From Fundidesulfovibrio magnetotacticus (lineage in GTDB: Bacteria; Desulfobacterota; Desulfovibrionia; Desulfovibrionales; Desulfovibrionaceae), in NCBI RefSeq assembly GCF_013019105.1, contig NZ_BLTE01000016.1, positions 1 to 64,000 of the forward strand: a stretch of 64,000 bases of DNA. The letters run 5' to 3'. The stretch's first letter is position 1. Every line of letters starts with the position of its first letter. This document shows, piece after piece, positions 8,095 through 17,189 of this stretch. The position numbers and the translations under genes are program-made. A model generated the notes under the pieces. It did no database searches, was not told the DNA's origin, and was given only the letters and a program-made list of their open reading frames with translations.

Positions 8095-9330
8095 CTACGC
8101 CTTCGTCGTTCCAGATTCCCGAACTCCGGCGCGCCGCGCCCGGTCGAGCCAGGCCCATGCCTCGCCGACCGCGTGATCCGAGGGCAGCACGTTGCCCGCC
8201 AGGCGCATCTCCCCCAACCTCCAGCCTGCCCCGGCGCGCTCGATGCGCACGGTGGCGCGCTGTGGCGCGACCATCCTGTAGACGTAGGCGCGCCCGGCCA
8301 GCACGTCCTCCAGGTGGGAGAATACGCAGTGGCGCATGGCGCGCCCTTCAGCATGCAGTTGCGCCGCGCCTGTCACGGGGAGGATGTCCGCCGTTCCCGC
8401 CACCGGAGGCGGGGGATAGGCCAGGGCCGTGCGGCCCAGGATGTCGCCCACATCCAGGGCGTGGACCTGCCCGGTCCAGCGGTCGTGAAGGCGTCGCAGC
8501 CTGGAGAGGTCCGGGCATTGGCGCAGGGCGCGCTCGGGATGCTCGATCCCAAGGCGCGCGCCCAGGCGCAGGGCGTCCTGGACGTACTCCCGGATGCGTT
8601 CCAGCGCCTGCCGGTCCGGCGTTTCCCGTGCAAGGGCTTCCCGGAAGAGGGGCGAGGCCATGAGCCTGGGCGTGCCCATCAACGCGTCGGAAACCATGCG
8701 CAGGGCAGGCCAGGAGACGGCCGGAAGGTGCGCGGCGTGCTCCAGAAACCCGGGCCGGTGCAGCAGGGCGCGCAAGGTCAGGAAGTCCTCCAGGAAATAG
8801 GCCATGCCCCGGAGCCTGCGCAGCAGCGTGACGCCGCGCGCGTCGCACCCCGGCAAAAGCGCACGGCAGAGCGCCTTGTGGGACAACTTCAGGAGCCCCG
8901 CGATCTCGTCGCTGGCGTAGGGCCGCTCCGCAATGCCCACGCCCAGTATCCACAGGAGCGCCGGGCAGGTGCTCCACAACTGGCGTGCGGCCTCGTGGCA
9001 GCCCAGCAGGGCCAGGCAGGGGTACTGCCCATGGGCGATACCCCGCGCGGTCTGCACGGCCTCGGGCGGAAGTTCCGAAAGAAAGGCGCGCAGCCCCGTC
9101 AGGGCGTGGGCCCGTCCCGGAGGCGCGTCCAGAAGCGCATGGGGCAGCCGGTGGCCCTGGTCCACAAGCCCCCCGGGAGTGCGGCGAAACACGCGCATCC
9201 CCCGCACGGGCGGCTCCACCAGCAGGCGCAAGGGTTCGCGCTCTCCGCGCTCGCGAAGCGTCAGCGCAAGAGTTCCGGTCAGGGGGTGAAAGTCCCCCTC
9301 CGCCACGGTGAATCCCTTCTTGCCCTTCAT
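8095..9330 (-). CDS. PcfJ-like domain protein, copy 1
   Basis: 411 residues from the ATG at 9330, which has GGGGAGG eight bases upstream; a GTG at 9366 is the alternative. The C-terminal ~110 residues carry the PcfJ-like signature: 'LHAEGRAMRHCVFSHLED', 'AYVYRM', 'RATVRIERAG', 'LGEMRLAGN'. The long N-terminal part is helical and Leu/Arg-rich without a known domain. PcfJ-like proteins were named from conjugative plasmids but are also chromosomal; their biochemical role is unknown. It is read divergently from the WYL regulator at 9431, and a second copy lies on that regulator's other side. Confidence 0.75.
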   Translation of the reverse strand: MKGKKGFTVAEGDFHPLTGTLALTLRERGEREPLRLLVEPPVRGMRVFRRTPGGLVDQGHRLPHALLDAPPGRAHALTGLRAFLSELPPEAVQTARGIAHGQYPCLALLGCHEAARQLWSTCPALLWILGVGIAERPYASDEIAGLLKLSHKALCRALLPGCDARGVTLLRRLRGMAYFLEDFLTLRALLHRPGFLEHAAHLPAVSWPALRMVSDALMGTPRLMASPLFREALARETPDRQALERIREYVQDALRLGARLGIEHPERALRQCPDLSRLRRLHDRWTGQVHALDVGDILGRTALAYPPPPVAGTADILPVTGAAQLHAEGRAMRHCVFSHLEDVLAGRAYVYRMVAPQRATVRIERAGAGWRLGEMRLAGNVLPSDHAVGEAWAWLDRARRAGVRESGTTKA

Positions 9331-9430
9331 GCCCACGGCCTCCCCGCCGTACGTTGCCTCCCCCACCTGGACGGACGGCCGCCGGTACGGTTATCGTCGC
9401 CCCGCCGGTCTTCGGTCAGGAGAATTCCCC

Positions 9431-10429
9431 ATGCCGCCCAAACAAGACGACGCTACCCCGGGCCAGAAGGCTCTGGCGCTCTATTCGCTGCTGCTCTTCA
9501 CGGGCAAGGCCTACACCCTCTCGCAGCTGGCCCGGGAGCTCTCCTGCTCCAAACAGACGGTGCTGCGACTGATCAGCGCCATCGAGCAACGCTGGAACGT
9601 CCTGGAAACAGGGCGTACGGGGCGCGAGAACTGGTACCGTTTCCGCTCGCCCGGGCGCCCGCCGCGCCTGCCCGTCACGCCCGGCCAGCTCCAGAGCCTG
9701 GTGATGTGCCGCGACATGGTGAGCCACATGGTGCCCGAGGCCGTGCGGGAACAGATCGACGGCGCGCTGGCCGCCGCCGGAACCCTCCTGCCCGACTACG
9801 GGGAGCGCGCCCAGGCCTTCGAGAGCCGCGTGCGCGCCGAGTGCAAGGGCCGCATCGACTATTCCGGCCACGCCGCCCTGCTGGAGAGCGCACGCAAGGC
9901 CATCGAGGAGCGCGCCGTCTGCCGCATACGCTACACCGGCGTGGGGCGCAGCGAGCCGCGTGAACACCTCTTCGCGCCCCTTGAGTGCGTCTCCTACCGG
10001 GAATCCTTGTACCTTCACGGCCTGAAACTCAGCGACGACGCCCCCTCCAGGACGGTCGGCCCCATGCTCCTGGCCCTGCAACGCCTCTCGTCGCTGGAGC
10101 CCACCGGACAGCGCCACGCCCACCCCGCCCCTGCCCAAGGCGGCTCCGGCTTCGGCATTATGCGCCAGGAACCCCTGCGCGCCGTGGTGGTCTTCGACCG
10201 ACTGGCCGCCACCTACGTGCGCGAGCGCATCTGGAGCGAGGACCAGGAACTGGAAACGCTCCCCGACGGGGGCGTGCGCCTGGGCTTCACGGCCGGGAGC
10301 GCCGCCGAAGCCCTTTCCTGGGTTCTGAGCTTCGGGGCCAGGGCCAGGGTGGAAGCCCCCGGTGAATTTCAAGAAGCCGTACGCGCCGAACTGACGGCCA
10401 TGGCCGCGCTATACCCCCCCGGCGCGTAG
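9431..10429 (+). CDS. WYL-domain HTH transcriptional regulator
   Basis: 332 residues from the ATG at 9431 (AGGAG site eight bases upstream). The N-terminal helix-turn-helix (about 10-60: 'LLLFTGKAYTLSQLARELSC', then 'SKQTVLRLISAIEQRWN') is followed by a WYL ligand-binding domain (about 155-245: 'ERAVCRIRYTG', 'FAPLECVSYRESLYLHGLK') and a C-terminal WCX-type region. WYL regulators respond to nucleic-acid or nucleotide ligands and often control defence or DNA-repair genes. Only 100 bp separates it from the divergent PcfJ-like copy 1, and its 3' end overlaps PcfJ-like copy 2 by 21 bp. Regulation of both neighbours is an inference. Confidence 0.88.
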   Translation: MPPKQDDATPGQKALALYSLLLFTGKAYTLSQLARELSCSKQTVLRLISAIEQRWNVLETGRTGRENWYRFRSPGRPPRLPVTPGQLQSLVMCRDMVSHMVPEAVREQIDGALAAAGTLLPDYGERAQAFESRVRAECKGRIDYSGHAALLESARKAIEERAVCRIRYTGVGRSEPREHLFAPLECVSYRESLYLHGLKLSDDAPSRTVGPMLLALQRLSSLEPTGQRHAHPAPAQGGSGFGIMRQEPLRAVVVFDRLAATYVRERIWSEDQELETLPDGGVRLGFTAGSAAEALSWVLSFGARARVEAPGEFQEAVRAELTAMAALYPPGA

Positions 10430-11605
10430 GCGCTCCCGGGCCCCGGCCATCCAGCGGCGTACCCGGGCCTGCGTTTCGGCCGAGGCCTCCCGGTTGCACG
10501 AAAGCTTGAGCTGTCCCAACCGGCACTTCCCGTCCTCCAGGATCACCACCTCCAGGGTGGCCCGCTGAGGGGCCAGCACCCTGTAGATGGCGCAGGCCCC
10601 CCACAGCACGCGCTCCACGTAGCTGGCCACACAATGGCGCATGGCCTCGCCCTCATCGAAGAGTTCGCCCACCGTGGCCACGGGCACGATGTCCGCGTCG
10701 CCCGGGAGCGGCGGCGGCGGGAACGGTCCCGGGTAGCGGGCTTCCACCTCGGCCCTGCGCTTGCGCGAGAGGGTGCGCGCCAGGGAGTCGTGGTAGGCTT
10801 CCACGGCCTCCAGGTCCGGAAGGCGCTCGATACGGCTTTCGGGCGCCGGCAGGCGCATCACCCGCGCCAAGCGGCGGATGTCCTGCAGGAGTTCGCGCAG
10901 CCTTGAGGTTTCGCGCGCGGCGTTGCGCTCCTGCGCGGCGGATAAAAGGTTCTGCACGCAGCGGCAGTTCAGCAGCCTGGGCTCTCGGCCCACCACCTTC
11001 AGGGCCTGCCAGTCCACGCGCGGCAGGTGGCGCAGGCGCGTCCAGAGGTCGGAACCGAAGAGGCGGCGCAGCAGGTCCATGTCCGAGGGCTCGTAGGAGG
11101 GGTTGCGCAGCTTGCGCAGCAAACGCGCCATGGATTCCGAACCGCTGCCCAGGGCCAGGGCCAGGATGTCGCGCCGCCGCAGGTGCGCAAGCCCCTTCAG
11201 GCGTTCGGCCGGTCGCCCTTCGGGCAGGCAGTCGGAGAGGAGCCAGAAGACGTGCGGATCGTCGCGGGCCAGGTCCTGCATCCGGGGGGCGGCGCGCAAC
11301 ACCCGCAACAGGCGCGTTTGGCCGTAACGGAACGGCCGCGCGACCTCCAGAGCCCAAACCGGCACGCCCTCCGTGAACCGTCGGACGGGGTGCGAGGCCC
11401 CGCCCGTCCAATCCGGGCAGGCCAAAGGGATGTCGAAGGCGTAGTGGTCCGGCCGCCAGCCCGACGGCCCGAGGTGTTCCACCGCAAGCCCGTCGTCCCA
11501 TGAGCGCAGACGCACCACGCCTTCGTCTTCACCGTAGACCGGGCGCAGGTCCACCAGCAACGCGCCGGAGGAGTCCAGGGAGCAGATGCATTCATCGAGA
11601 ATCAT
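10409..11605 (-). CDS. PcfJ-like domain protein, copy 2
   Basis: 398 residues if started at the ATG at 11605 (MILDECICSLDSS); an ATG at 11644 would add 13 residues and neither has a strong ribosome site. The C-terminal region matches copy 1: 'LFDEGEAMRHCVASYVERV', 'CAIYRVLAPQRATLEVV', 'LGQLKLSCNRE'. The N-terminal half differs from copy 1 in sequence, but both proteins have the same overall length and plan. Convergent with the WYL regulator, with a 21-bp overlap of coding ends. Function unknown. Confidence 0.75.
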   Translation of the reverse strand: MILDECICSLDSSGALLVDLRPVYGEDEGVVRLRSWDDGLAVEHLGPSGWRPDHYAFDIPLACPDWTGGASHPVRRFTEGVPVWALEVARPFRYGQTRLLRVLRAAPRMQDLARDDPHVFWLLSDCLPEGRPAERLKGLAHLRRRDILALALGSGSESMARLLRKLRNPSYEPSDMDLLRRLFGSDLWTRLRHLPRVDWQALKVVGREPRLLNCRCVQNLLSAAQERNAARETSRLRELLQDIRRLARVMRLPAPESRIERLPDLEAVEAYHDSLARTLSRKRRAEVEARYPGPFPPPPLPGDADIVPVATVGELFDEGEAMRHCVASYVERVLWGACAIYRVLAPQRATLEVVILEDGKCRLGQLKLSCNREASAETQARVRRWMAGARERLRAGGV

Positions 11606-12061
11606 GGGGCACCTTTGCGAGAACGTGTCCCCCCCTTTCTGCACCCAGGACGTTCCAATTTTCGGAACGGCCCGTATTCCTCACCCGGCCCGAGAAGCTC
11701 CGGAAGGTCCGCGCCGCCTTCGAAAAGGCCAAAGCCGGTCCCTGAGACTCCACCGGCGCTTGACGGCCGGGACTTGCGGGGGTAGCGCAGCCCCACATCC
11801 GACGACATTCCCACGAGGACTGTTTGCGTACTTCCCACACGGACCTTGCGGCGCGGGTTGCCGGCGAAAGCCGAGGACGCTAGCCCCAGGCCGATGGCCT
11901 TCCTCCCGGAAGGCCGCACCACCTGCGGAAACGCGTTACGCCAGAGCGCACCTGCCAGGACCCTCCCGGCAGGCCGCTTAGCGCTTTGCCCGGCGACCCT
12001 CCCTGCGTGCACCCCCCGGCCACCGGCCGGCCCCGGAAACCCAGCGCACAAGGAGCGCCCC
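11606..12061. other. Intergenic region without recognisable gene
   Basis: About 455 bases between PcfJ-like copy 2 and the GNAT gene. Reading frames here have no family resemblance. It contains inverted repeats, including GGCCTT/AAGGCC around 11900 and CCTGCC/GGCAGG around 11950-11975, which could be hairpins in the leader of the acetyltransferase transcript. No promoter could be assigned with confidence. Confidence 0.4.
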
Positions 12062-12577
12062 ATGACCATCCGTGACGAACGCCCCGGCGACGCCCCCGGC
12101 ATCGCCAAGATCCACTACGCCGCCTTCAAGGGACATCCCGTCCACCCGCCCGGCGCGGAGCCTGTCGAACACCTCATCGTGGAGCGCCTGCGCGCGGCCC
12201 GCGCCCTCCGCGTCTCCCTTCTGGCCGAGGAGGACGGCCTGCCCGCCGGGCACGTCGCCCTCTCGCCCGCGTCGGTGGGTCGGGAGCGCGAAGGCTGGCT
12301 TCTGCTGGGCCCCGTGGGCGTCGTGCCCGATCTCCAGGGCCTGGGCATCGGCTCCGCCCTGGTGCGCGCGGCGCTCGCCCGCGCCGAGGCCCTGGGCGCG
12401 CGCGGCGTGGCGCTGGTGGGCGAGCCCGGGTACTACGCCCGCTTCGGGTTCGCGACAGCGCCAGGACTGACCTACCCCGGCGTGCCCGCCCCCTACGTGC
12501 TGGCCGTGGCGCTGCGCGGCGACCCGCCCCGGGGCGACATCGCCGCCCACGAAGCCTTCTCCGTGACGCCCGGCTAG
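12062..12577 (+). CDS. GNAT-family N-acetyltransferase (YhbS-like)
   Basis: 171 residues starting MTIRDERPGDAPGIAKIH, with GGAGCGCCCC upstream of the ATG. The acetyl-CoA-binding motif A is 'GVVPDLQGLGIGSALVRAAL' (about residues 87-106), followed by 'VGEPGYYARFGFATAP', the usual motif B of the YhbS-type subgroup. Cytosolic; transfers an acetyl group from acetyl-CoA to an unidentified amine substrate. It is followed by an MFS exporter 137 bp downstream in the same direction; co-transcription is possible but not shown. Confidence 0.88.
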   Translation: MTIRDERPGDAPGIAKIHYAAFKGHPVHPPGAEPVEHLIVERLRAARALRVSLLAEEDGLPAGHVALSPASVGREREGWLLLGPVGVVPDLQGLGIGSALVRAALARAEALGARGVALVGEPGYYARFGFATAPGLTYPGVPAPYVLAVALRGDPPRGDIAAHEAFSVTPG

Positions 12578-12714
12578 ACGCCCGCCCCAACCCCGGCGGC
12601 CCGGTCCGGACGGACAGGGCCGCCGGGCCTTGGCAAAACGGGCCTCGAAGGCCTTGCCCTGCCGGGCCGCATGCCCCAGAAGGGAACGATCGCACCCCAA
12701 CCCGGAAACCCCTC

Positions 12715-13893
12715 ATGCCGGACCACGCCACACCCGCCCCGCGCCGCACGCTCCTGGCCGCCTGCCTGGCGCACCTGGCGCACGACGGCTTCACGGACAT
12801 GCTCTACGTTTTCTTCCCGGTCTGGCAGGGTGTCTTCGCCCTGAGCTACGCCCAGGTGGGGCTCATGAAGTCACTCTATTCGGGAACACTGGCCCTGTGC
12901 CAGATCCCCGCCGGGATGCTGGCGGGACGCCTGGGTCCGTGCCGACTCCTGGTGGTCGGCACGCTGCTGGCCAGCGCCGCGCTCTTTCTGGCCGGCACGG
13001 CGGATACGGCCGTGGCGCTGGGAGGGTTGCTGGCCCTGGGCGGCGTGGGGGCCAGCGTGCAACACCCCCTGGCCTCGGCGGCCATCGCACAGGCCTATGC
13101 GGGACAGGGCTCCCGGGTGGCCCTCTCCACCTACAACTTCGTCGGGGACATGGGGAAACTCCTGCTTCCGGCGGCAGCGGGGATTCTGCTGGCGCGCATG
13201 GACTGGCAGAACGCCCTCCAGGCGCTCTCCCTCGCAGGTGTGGCCACGGGCCTGGCCCTGCCTTTCCTTTTCGGCCGACCGGCGCGGGGCGTCGCGCCCG
13301 ACGTCCGGGAAGCGCAAGCCCCGTCAACCCGGATGCGCGACCTCATCACACCCGGCTTCGTCGCGCTCAACGCCATCGGCGTGCTGGACAGCGCCACGCG
13401 CATGGGCCTGCTCACCTTCCTGCCCTTTCTCCTGCGCGAGAAGGGGGCGGACATGAACCTGCTGGGCATTGCTTTGGGGCTGGTTTTCGCGGGGGGCTGC
13501 GCGGGCAAGCTCGTCTGCGGCGTGGTGGCTTCCCGCGCGGGCGTGCTGCGCTCCATCATCGTCACCGAGGCCTGCACGGCCCCGTTCATCCTGGCCCTGC
13601 CCCCGCTGCCCCTTTGGGGGGCGCTGTGCCTGTGCCCGATCCTGGGGATGGCGCTCAACGGCACGTCCTCGGCGCTCTACGGCAGCGTGCCGGAGCTGAT
13701 CCCCCGGGAGCGGCGCGGCCAGGCGTTCGCGGTCTACTACACGGCGGCCATCGGCGCTGGCGCGGCGGCGCCCTATTGCTACGGCATGCTCTCCGACGCC
13801 CTGGGCCTGCAGCCGGCCCTTCAGGCCACAGGCCTCACCGTGCTGGCCGCCATCCCCCTCACCCTGCCCCTGCGAGGCAGGCTCTCCGCCTGA
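12715..13893 (+). CDS. MFS transporter, Fsr-like
   Basis: 392 residues with about twelve membrane helices in two halves separated by a short basic loop around 185-205. The N-terminus 'LAHLAHDGFTDMLYVFFPVW' resembles the start of fosmidomycin-resistance (Fsr)-type MFS exporters, and 'IPAGMLAGRLG' is the MFS motif between helices 2 and 3. It is a plasma-membrane secondary transporter that probably exports a small molecule with proton antiport; the substrate cannot be read from the sequence. It runs toward larB (convergent), separated by 116 bp. Confidence 0.88.
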   Translation: MPDHATPAPRRTLLAACLAHLAHDGFTDMLYVFFPVWQGVFALSYAQVGLMKSLYSGTLALCQIPAGMLAGRLGPCRLLVVGTLLASAALFLAGTADTAVALGGLLALGGVGASVQHPLASAAIAQAYAGQGSRVALSTYNFVGDMGKLLLPAAAGILLARMDWQNALQALSLAGVATGLALPFLFGRPARGVAPDVREAQAPSTRMRDLITPGFVALNAIGVLDSATRMGLLTFLPFLLREKGADMNLLGIALGLVFAGGCAGKLVCGVVASRAGVLRSIIVTEACTAPFILALPPLPLWGALCLCPILGMALNGTSSALYGSVPELIPRERRGQAFAVYYTAAIGAGAAAPYCYGMLSDALGLQPALQATGLTVLAAIPLTLPLRGRLSA

Positions 13894-14009
13894 CGCGGCA
13901 CGCCCGCCGCGCCCAGGGGCCGATCCGACTGGCGTCCGACGGGGATTTCACGCCGCCATGAGGACGGGAGAGCAGCCCATTGCCGGACCGCCTTGGATTC
14001 GGCGGGCGC

Positions 14010-14765
14010 TCAGTCCGGGAAGAGATTGTTGATGCGGCAGGCGGCGCAGGCCGCGCCGAAGCCGTTGTCGATGTTTACCACCGTCACCCCGCTGGCGCAG
14101 GATGTGAGCATGCCCAGGAGCGCCGTGAACCCCTTGAGCGAGGCCCCGTAGCCCACCGAGGTGGGCACGGCCACCACGGGCTGCGGCACCAGGCCGCCCA
14201 CCACGCTGGCCAGCGCCCCCTCCATGCCCGCCGCCACGATGACCACCCGCGCCTTGCGAATGGCTTCGAGGCGGTCCAGCAGGCGGTGGATGCCCGCCAC
14301 GCCCACGTCCGAGACCACGAAGGCCCGGCTGCCCAGCATCTCGCAGGTGACGCGGGCCTCCTCGGCCACGGGCAGGTCCGACGTGCCCGCCGTGACGATG
14401 GCGATCTCGCCCGCGCGCCAGGAGGGCTCGGCCCGGCGCAGGGTCAGGGTGCGCCCGGCGGGGTTGTACTGCGCCTCGGGGCACAGCGAGAGCACGTGCC
14501 CGGCCGTTTCGGGCGTGACCCGCGTGGCCAGCACGTCCGCCAGGCCGCGCAGGCGCGAGAAGATGTCCCCCACCTGAGCGGGGGTCTTGCCCTCGGCGTA
14601 GACCACCTCGGGGAAGCCGTTGCGCAGGGAGCGGTGCAGGTCGAACTTGGTGTGCCCCAGGTCCATGAAGGGCAGGTCCCGCAGGCGCTCCACCCCTTCC
14701 TCGATGTCCAGGTTGCCGTCCCGGATGCCGGTCAGCAGCCGTCTCAGGCTGTCTTGCGAATCCAT
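14010..14765 (-). CDS. larB: Nickel-pincer cofactor biosynthesis protein LarB
   Basis: 251 residues. The N-terminal helical part is followed by a PurE-like domain (about 115-245) with 'VTAGTSDLPVAEEA', 'VAAGMEGALASVVGG' and 'VAVPTSVGYGAS'. LarB carboxylates the pyridinium ring of nicotinic acid adenine dinucleotide and hydrolyses the phosphoanhydride, giving the first intermediate of the nickel-pincer nucleotide used by lactate racemase LarA and related enzymes. Last gene of a larC-larE-larB operon; it starts three bases after larE ends. No larA is present in the window. Confidence 0.95.
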   Translation of the reverse strand: MDSQDSLRRLLTGIRDGNLDIEEGVERLRDLPFMDLGHTKFDLHRSLRNGFPEVVYAEGKTPAQVGDIFSRLRGLADVLATRVTPETAGHVLSLCPEAQYNPAGRTLTLRRAEPSWRAGEIAIVTAGTSDLPVAEEARVTCEMLGSRAFVVSDVGVAGIHRLLDRLEAIRKARVVIVAAGMEGALASVVGGLVPQPVVAVPTSVGYGASLKGFTALLGMLTSCASGVTVVNIDNGFGAACAACRINNLFPD

Positions 14766-14768
14766 GCG

Positions 14769-15602
14769 CTATGCCTTCTCCGCCTGGGCGGCGTTCTTGT
14801 TGAGGCTTCCGGTGCGGTAGCCCGCCAGGTCCACGCAGACGTGGGCGAACCCCAGGGCCTTGAGCCTGGCGTCCACCCCGTGGCGGGCCTCGGCCTCCAG
14901 CAGCTCGCCCACCCGCTCGCGCGGGACCTCGATGCGCGCCGCGTCGCCGTGGCAGCGCACCCGCACGGCCGGGAAGCCCACTTCGCGCAGGAAGTCCTCG
15001 GCCTGGTCGATGCGCCGCAGCTGGGCCTCCTCCACGCGGACGCCGTGGGGCAGGCGCGTGAGCAGGCAGGCCCCGGCCGGGCGGTCCCACACCGCCAGCC
15101 CCTGGGCGCGGGCCAGTTCCCGCAGGTCCTCTTTGCCCAGCCCGGCGGCCAGGAGCGGACTCTCCACGTTCAGCTCGCGCACGGCGCGCAGGCCGGGGCG
15201 GTGGTCGCCCAGGTCGTCCCGGTTGGTGCCGTCCAGGACGCGGCGCAGGCCTTCGCGCGCCGCCGTGCGGACCACCAGCCCGAAGAGCCGCCGCTTGCAG
15301 AGGTAGCAGCGCTCGGGGGGGTTGTCCCGGATGTCCTCGGGCACGGGCGTCTTGAGCACCAGATGGCGCACGCCCATGCCCCTGGCGGCCGCGCGGGCCT
15401 CCCGCACCTCGCCCTCGGGCGTGTAGGGGGTCTCCAGGGTCACGGCCAGGAGGCCGTCCCCCAGGGCTTTGCGCGCGGCGTGCAGCAAGAACGTGCTGTC
15501 CAGGCCGCCCGAGAAGGCCACGGCCGCCGGGCCGCCCGCGCGCAAGATCGCGTCCAGACGCTCCAGGCGCTGGTCGGGAGAGAGGGAGGGCGCGGCGCTC
15601 AC
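14769..15602 (-). CDS. larE: Sulfur transferase LarE, probably the Fe-S type
   Basis: 277 residues from a GTG at 15602 that overlaps the larC stop (GTGA). The PP-loop 'AFSGGLDSTFLL' (about 29-40) binds ATP for adenylation of the pyridinium dicarboxylate substrate. Cys99 and Cys102 in 'ERCYLCKRR' plus Cys179 in 'RPAGACLLTRLPHG' form a three-cysteine set. LarE enzymes with only the last Cys sacrifice its sulfur, while three-Cys types hold a [4Fe-4S] cluster that passes on sulfide; the pattern here points to the cluster type. Assigning the three ligands is an inference. Confidence 0.93.
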   Translation of the reverse strand: MSAAPSLSPDQRLERLDAILRAGGPAAVAFSGGLDSTFLLHAARKALGDGLLAVTLETPYTPEGEVREARAAARGMGVRHLVLKTPVPEDIRDNPPERCYLCKRRLFGLVVRTAAREGLRRVLDGTNRDDLGDHRPGLRAVRELNVESPLLAAGLGKEDLRELARAQGLAVWDRPAGACLLTRLPHGVRVEEAQLRRIDQAEDFLREVGFPAVRVRCHGDAARIEVPRERVGELLEAEARHGVDARLKALGFAHVCVDLAGYRTGSLNKNAAQAEKA

Positions 15603-17098
15603 GGCTTCCCCCGTCCGGCAAGGGCGGCGTGCACGGCGGCGTAGACCTCGGCCAGGGGCACGCCGTGGCGGCGGGCCAGCTCCCGGCAGTCCTCCAGTTC
15701 GGGCTTGGAGCGCAGCACCTTGCCGTCCAACAGGGCGTTCTTGAGGGTCACGGGGCCGAGGGGGGTCTCCAGGGTCTCGAAGGAGACGGCCAGCACGGTC
15801 TTCTCCAGGGGGAAGCTCTTCACGCCCAGGGTGGTGGTGTGCCGGAAGATGAGCTCCTTGAAGCGCTCCTCGTCGGCCTGGGCGCACAGGAGCGACACGC
15901 ACGTGGCCGGGCGGTTTTTCTTCATCTGGATGGGCGCGAAGTGGACGTCCATGGCCCCCTGCTCCATGAGCAGGTCCATGGCCACGCCCAGGGCCTCGCC
16001 GGTCATGTCGTCGATGTTGCACTGGAGCAGGCGCGCGGCCTGCACGGGGTTGCGCGGGGCGGGGGCCTCGGCCCGGGCCAGGTGCACGCGCAGCACGTTG
16101 GGGATGTCTGCCTCGCGGTGGCCTATGCCGTAGGCGGTCTTCTCCACGGCTATGGCCGGGGAGGCCGTGAAGCGCGAGGCCAGGGACGCCACGATGGCCG
16201 CGCCCGTGGGGGTGGTGGCCTCGTGCCGGGCCGCGCCCCGCGTGGTGGGCACGCCCCGGAGGATCTCCGCCGTGGCCGGGGCGGGCACGGGCATCAGGCC
16301 GTGGGCGCAGCGCACGAAGCCCCCGCCAAGCTCCACGGGGGCGGCCCACACCGCGTCCACGCCCAGGGCGTGGAAGCACACGGCCGCGCCCACGATGTCC
16401 ACCAGGGAATCGGTGGCCCCCACCTCGTGGAAGTGCACCTCCTCCAGGGGCTTGCCGTGCACCGTGGCCTCGGCCTCGGCCACCCTGCGGAAGATGTCCA
16501 GGCTGGTCCGCTTCACGGCCTCGGAGAGCCCGCTGGCGCGGATGATGGCCTCCACGGCCGCCAGATTGCGGTGCGGGGCGTGGCCCGGGACCGCCCCTGC
16601 ATGACATTTCGTATGACTAACAGTGTCACGTAGCGTTGACGGCGCGTTGCGGGCGTGGCCGTGAGCGGGCTCGCGCTCCGGCGCGCGCCCCTGATCGACC
16701 CCGGGGTCATGGGGAACCCCATGCCCCGGCGCGTGCTTGCGCGTGCCACAGCCGAAGGGAGCGTGGGCGTGCCCGATCTCGTGCCCATGGGCGTGCTGGT
16801 GCTCGTCCCGGCCCTGGCCGTGCTCGTGCTCATGGCCGTGGTGGTGCTCATGGTCGTGCCGGTCGTGATCGTTCCCGTTGGCGTGGCCGTGCCCGTGCTC
16901 CGCGAGCACCACGTCCACGCGCACGCCGTGGATGCCGTGGCGGGAGTCCCTGCCCACGCGCAGTTCGAACTCGTGGTCCAGGCCCAGCTTGGAGAGTTCG
17001 GCGCGCAGGTGGTCCGGGTCCACGCCCAGGCCGATCATGGCCGCCAGGTTCATGTCGCCGCTTAAGCCCGCGAAGCAGTCGTAATAGAGTATGTTCAT
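15599..17098 (-). CDS. larC: Nickel insertion protein LarC with long His-rich loop
   Basis: 499 residues in one frame (in some lactobacilli larC needs a programmed frameshift; none is needed here). The N-terminus 'MNILYYDCFAGLSGDMNLAA' is diagnostic. Residues ~67-150 are a histidine-rich insertion with many HGH, HEH and HDH steps, far longer than in a typical ~400-residue LarC. 'NIDDMTGEALG' and 'KKNRPATCVSLLC' mark the CTP-dependent cyclometallase part. LarC inserts Ni into the dithio-pyridinium nucleotide. The His stretch probably stores or delivers nickel. First gene of larCEB. Confidence 0.94.
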   Translation of the reverse strand: MNILYYDCFAGLSGDMNLAAMIGLGVDPDHLRAELSKLGLDHEFELRVGRDSRHGIHGVRVDVVLAEHGHGHANGNDHDRHDHEHHHGHEHEHGQGRDEHQHAHGHEIGHAHAPFGCGTRKHAPGHGVPHDPGVDQGRAPEREPAHGHARNAPSTLRDTVSHTKCHAGAVPGHAPHRNLAAVEAIIRASGLSEAVKRTSLDIFRRVAEAEATVHGKPLEEVHFHEVGATDSLVDIVGAAVCFHALGVDAVWAAPVELGGGFVRCAHGLMPVPAPATAEILRGVPTTRGAARHEATTPTGAAIVASLASRFTASPAIAVEKTAYGIGHREADIPNVLRVHLARAEAPAPRNPVQAARLLQCNIDDMTGEALGVAMDLLMEQGAMDVHFAPIQMKKNRPATCVSLLCAQADEERFKELIFRHTTTLGVKSFPLEKTVLAVSFETLETPLGPVTLKNALLDGKVLRSKPELEDCRELARRHGVPLAEVYAAVHAALAGRGKP

Positions 17099-17189
17099 CG
17101 GGTGCTGCGCTCGCGCGCGGTCGGTGGTTGCGGTGGATGTTCCGGTCCGGGCGGCGCGGGGGCGCGCCGCCCGGACGGAAGCTTCGTCC

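Noticed and set aside
16750-16900. CAC/GTG-rich simple repeat in larC
   Set aside because: It encodes the His-rich LarC insertion; codons vary, so it is protein-level selection.
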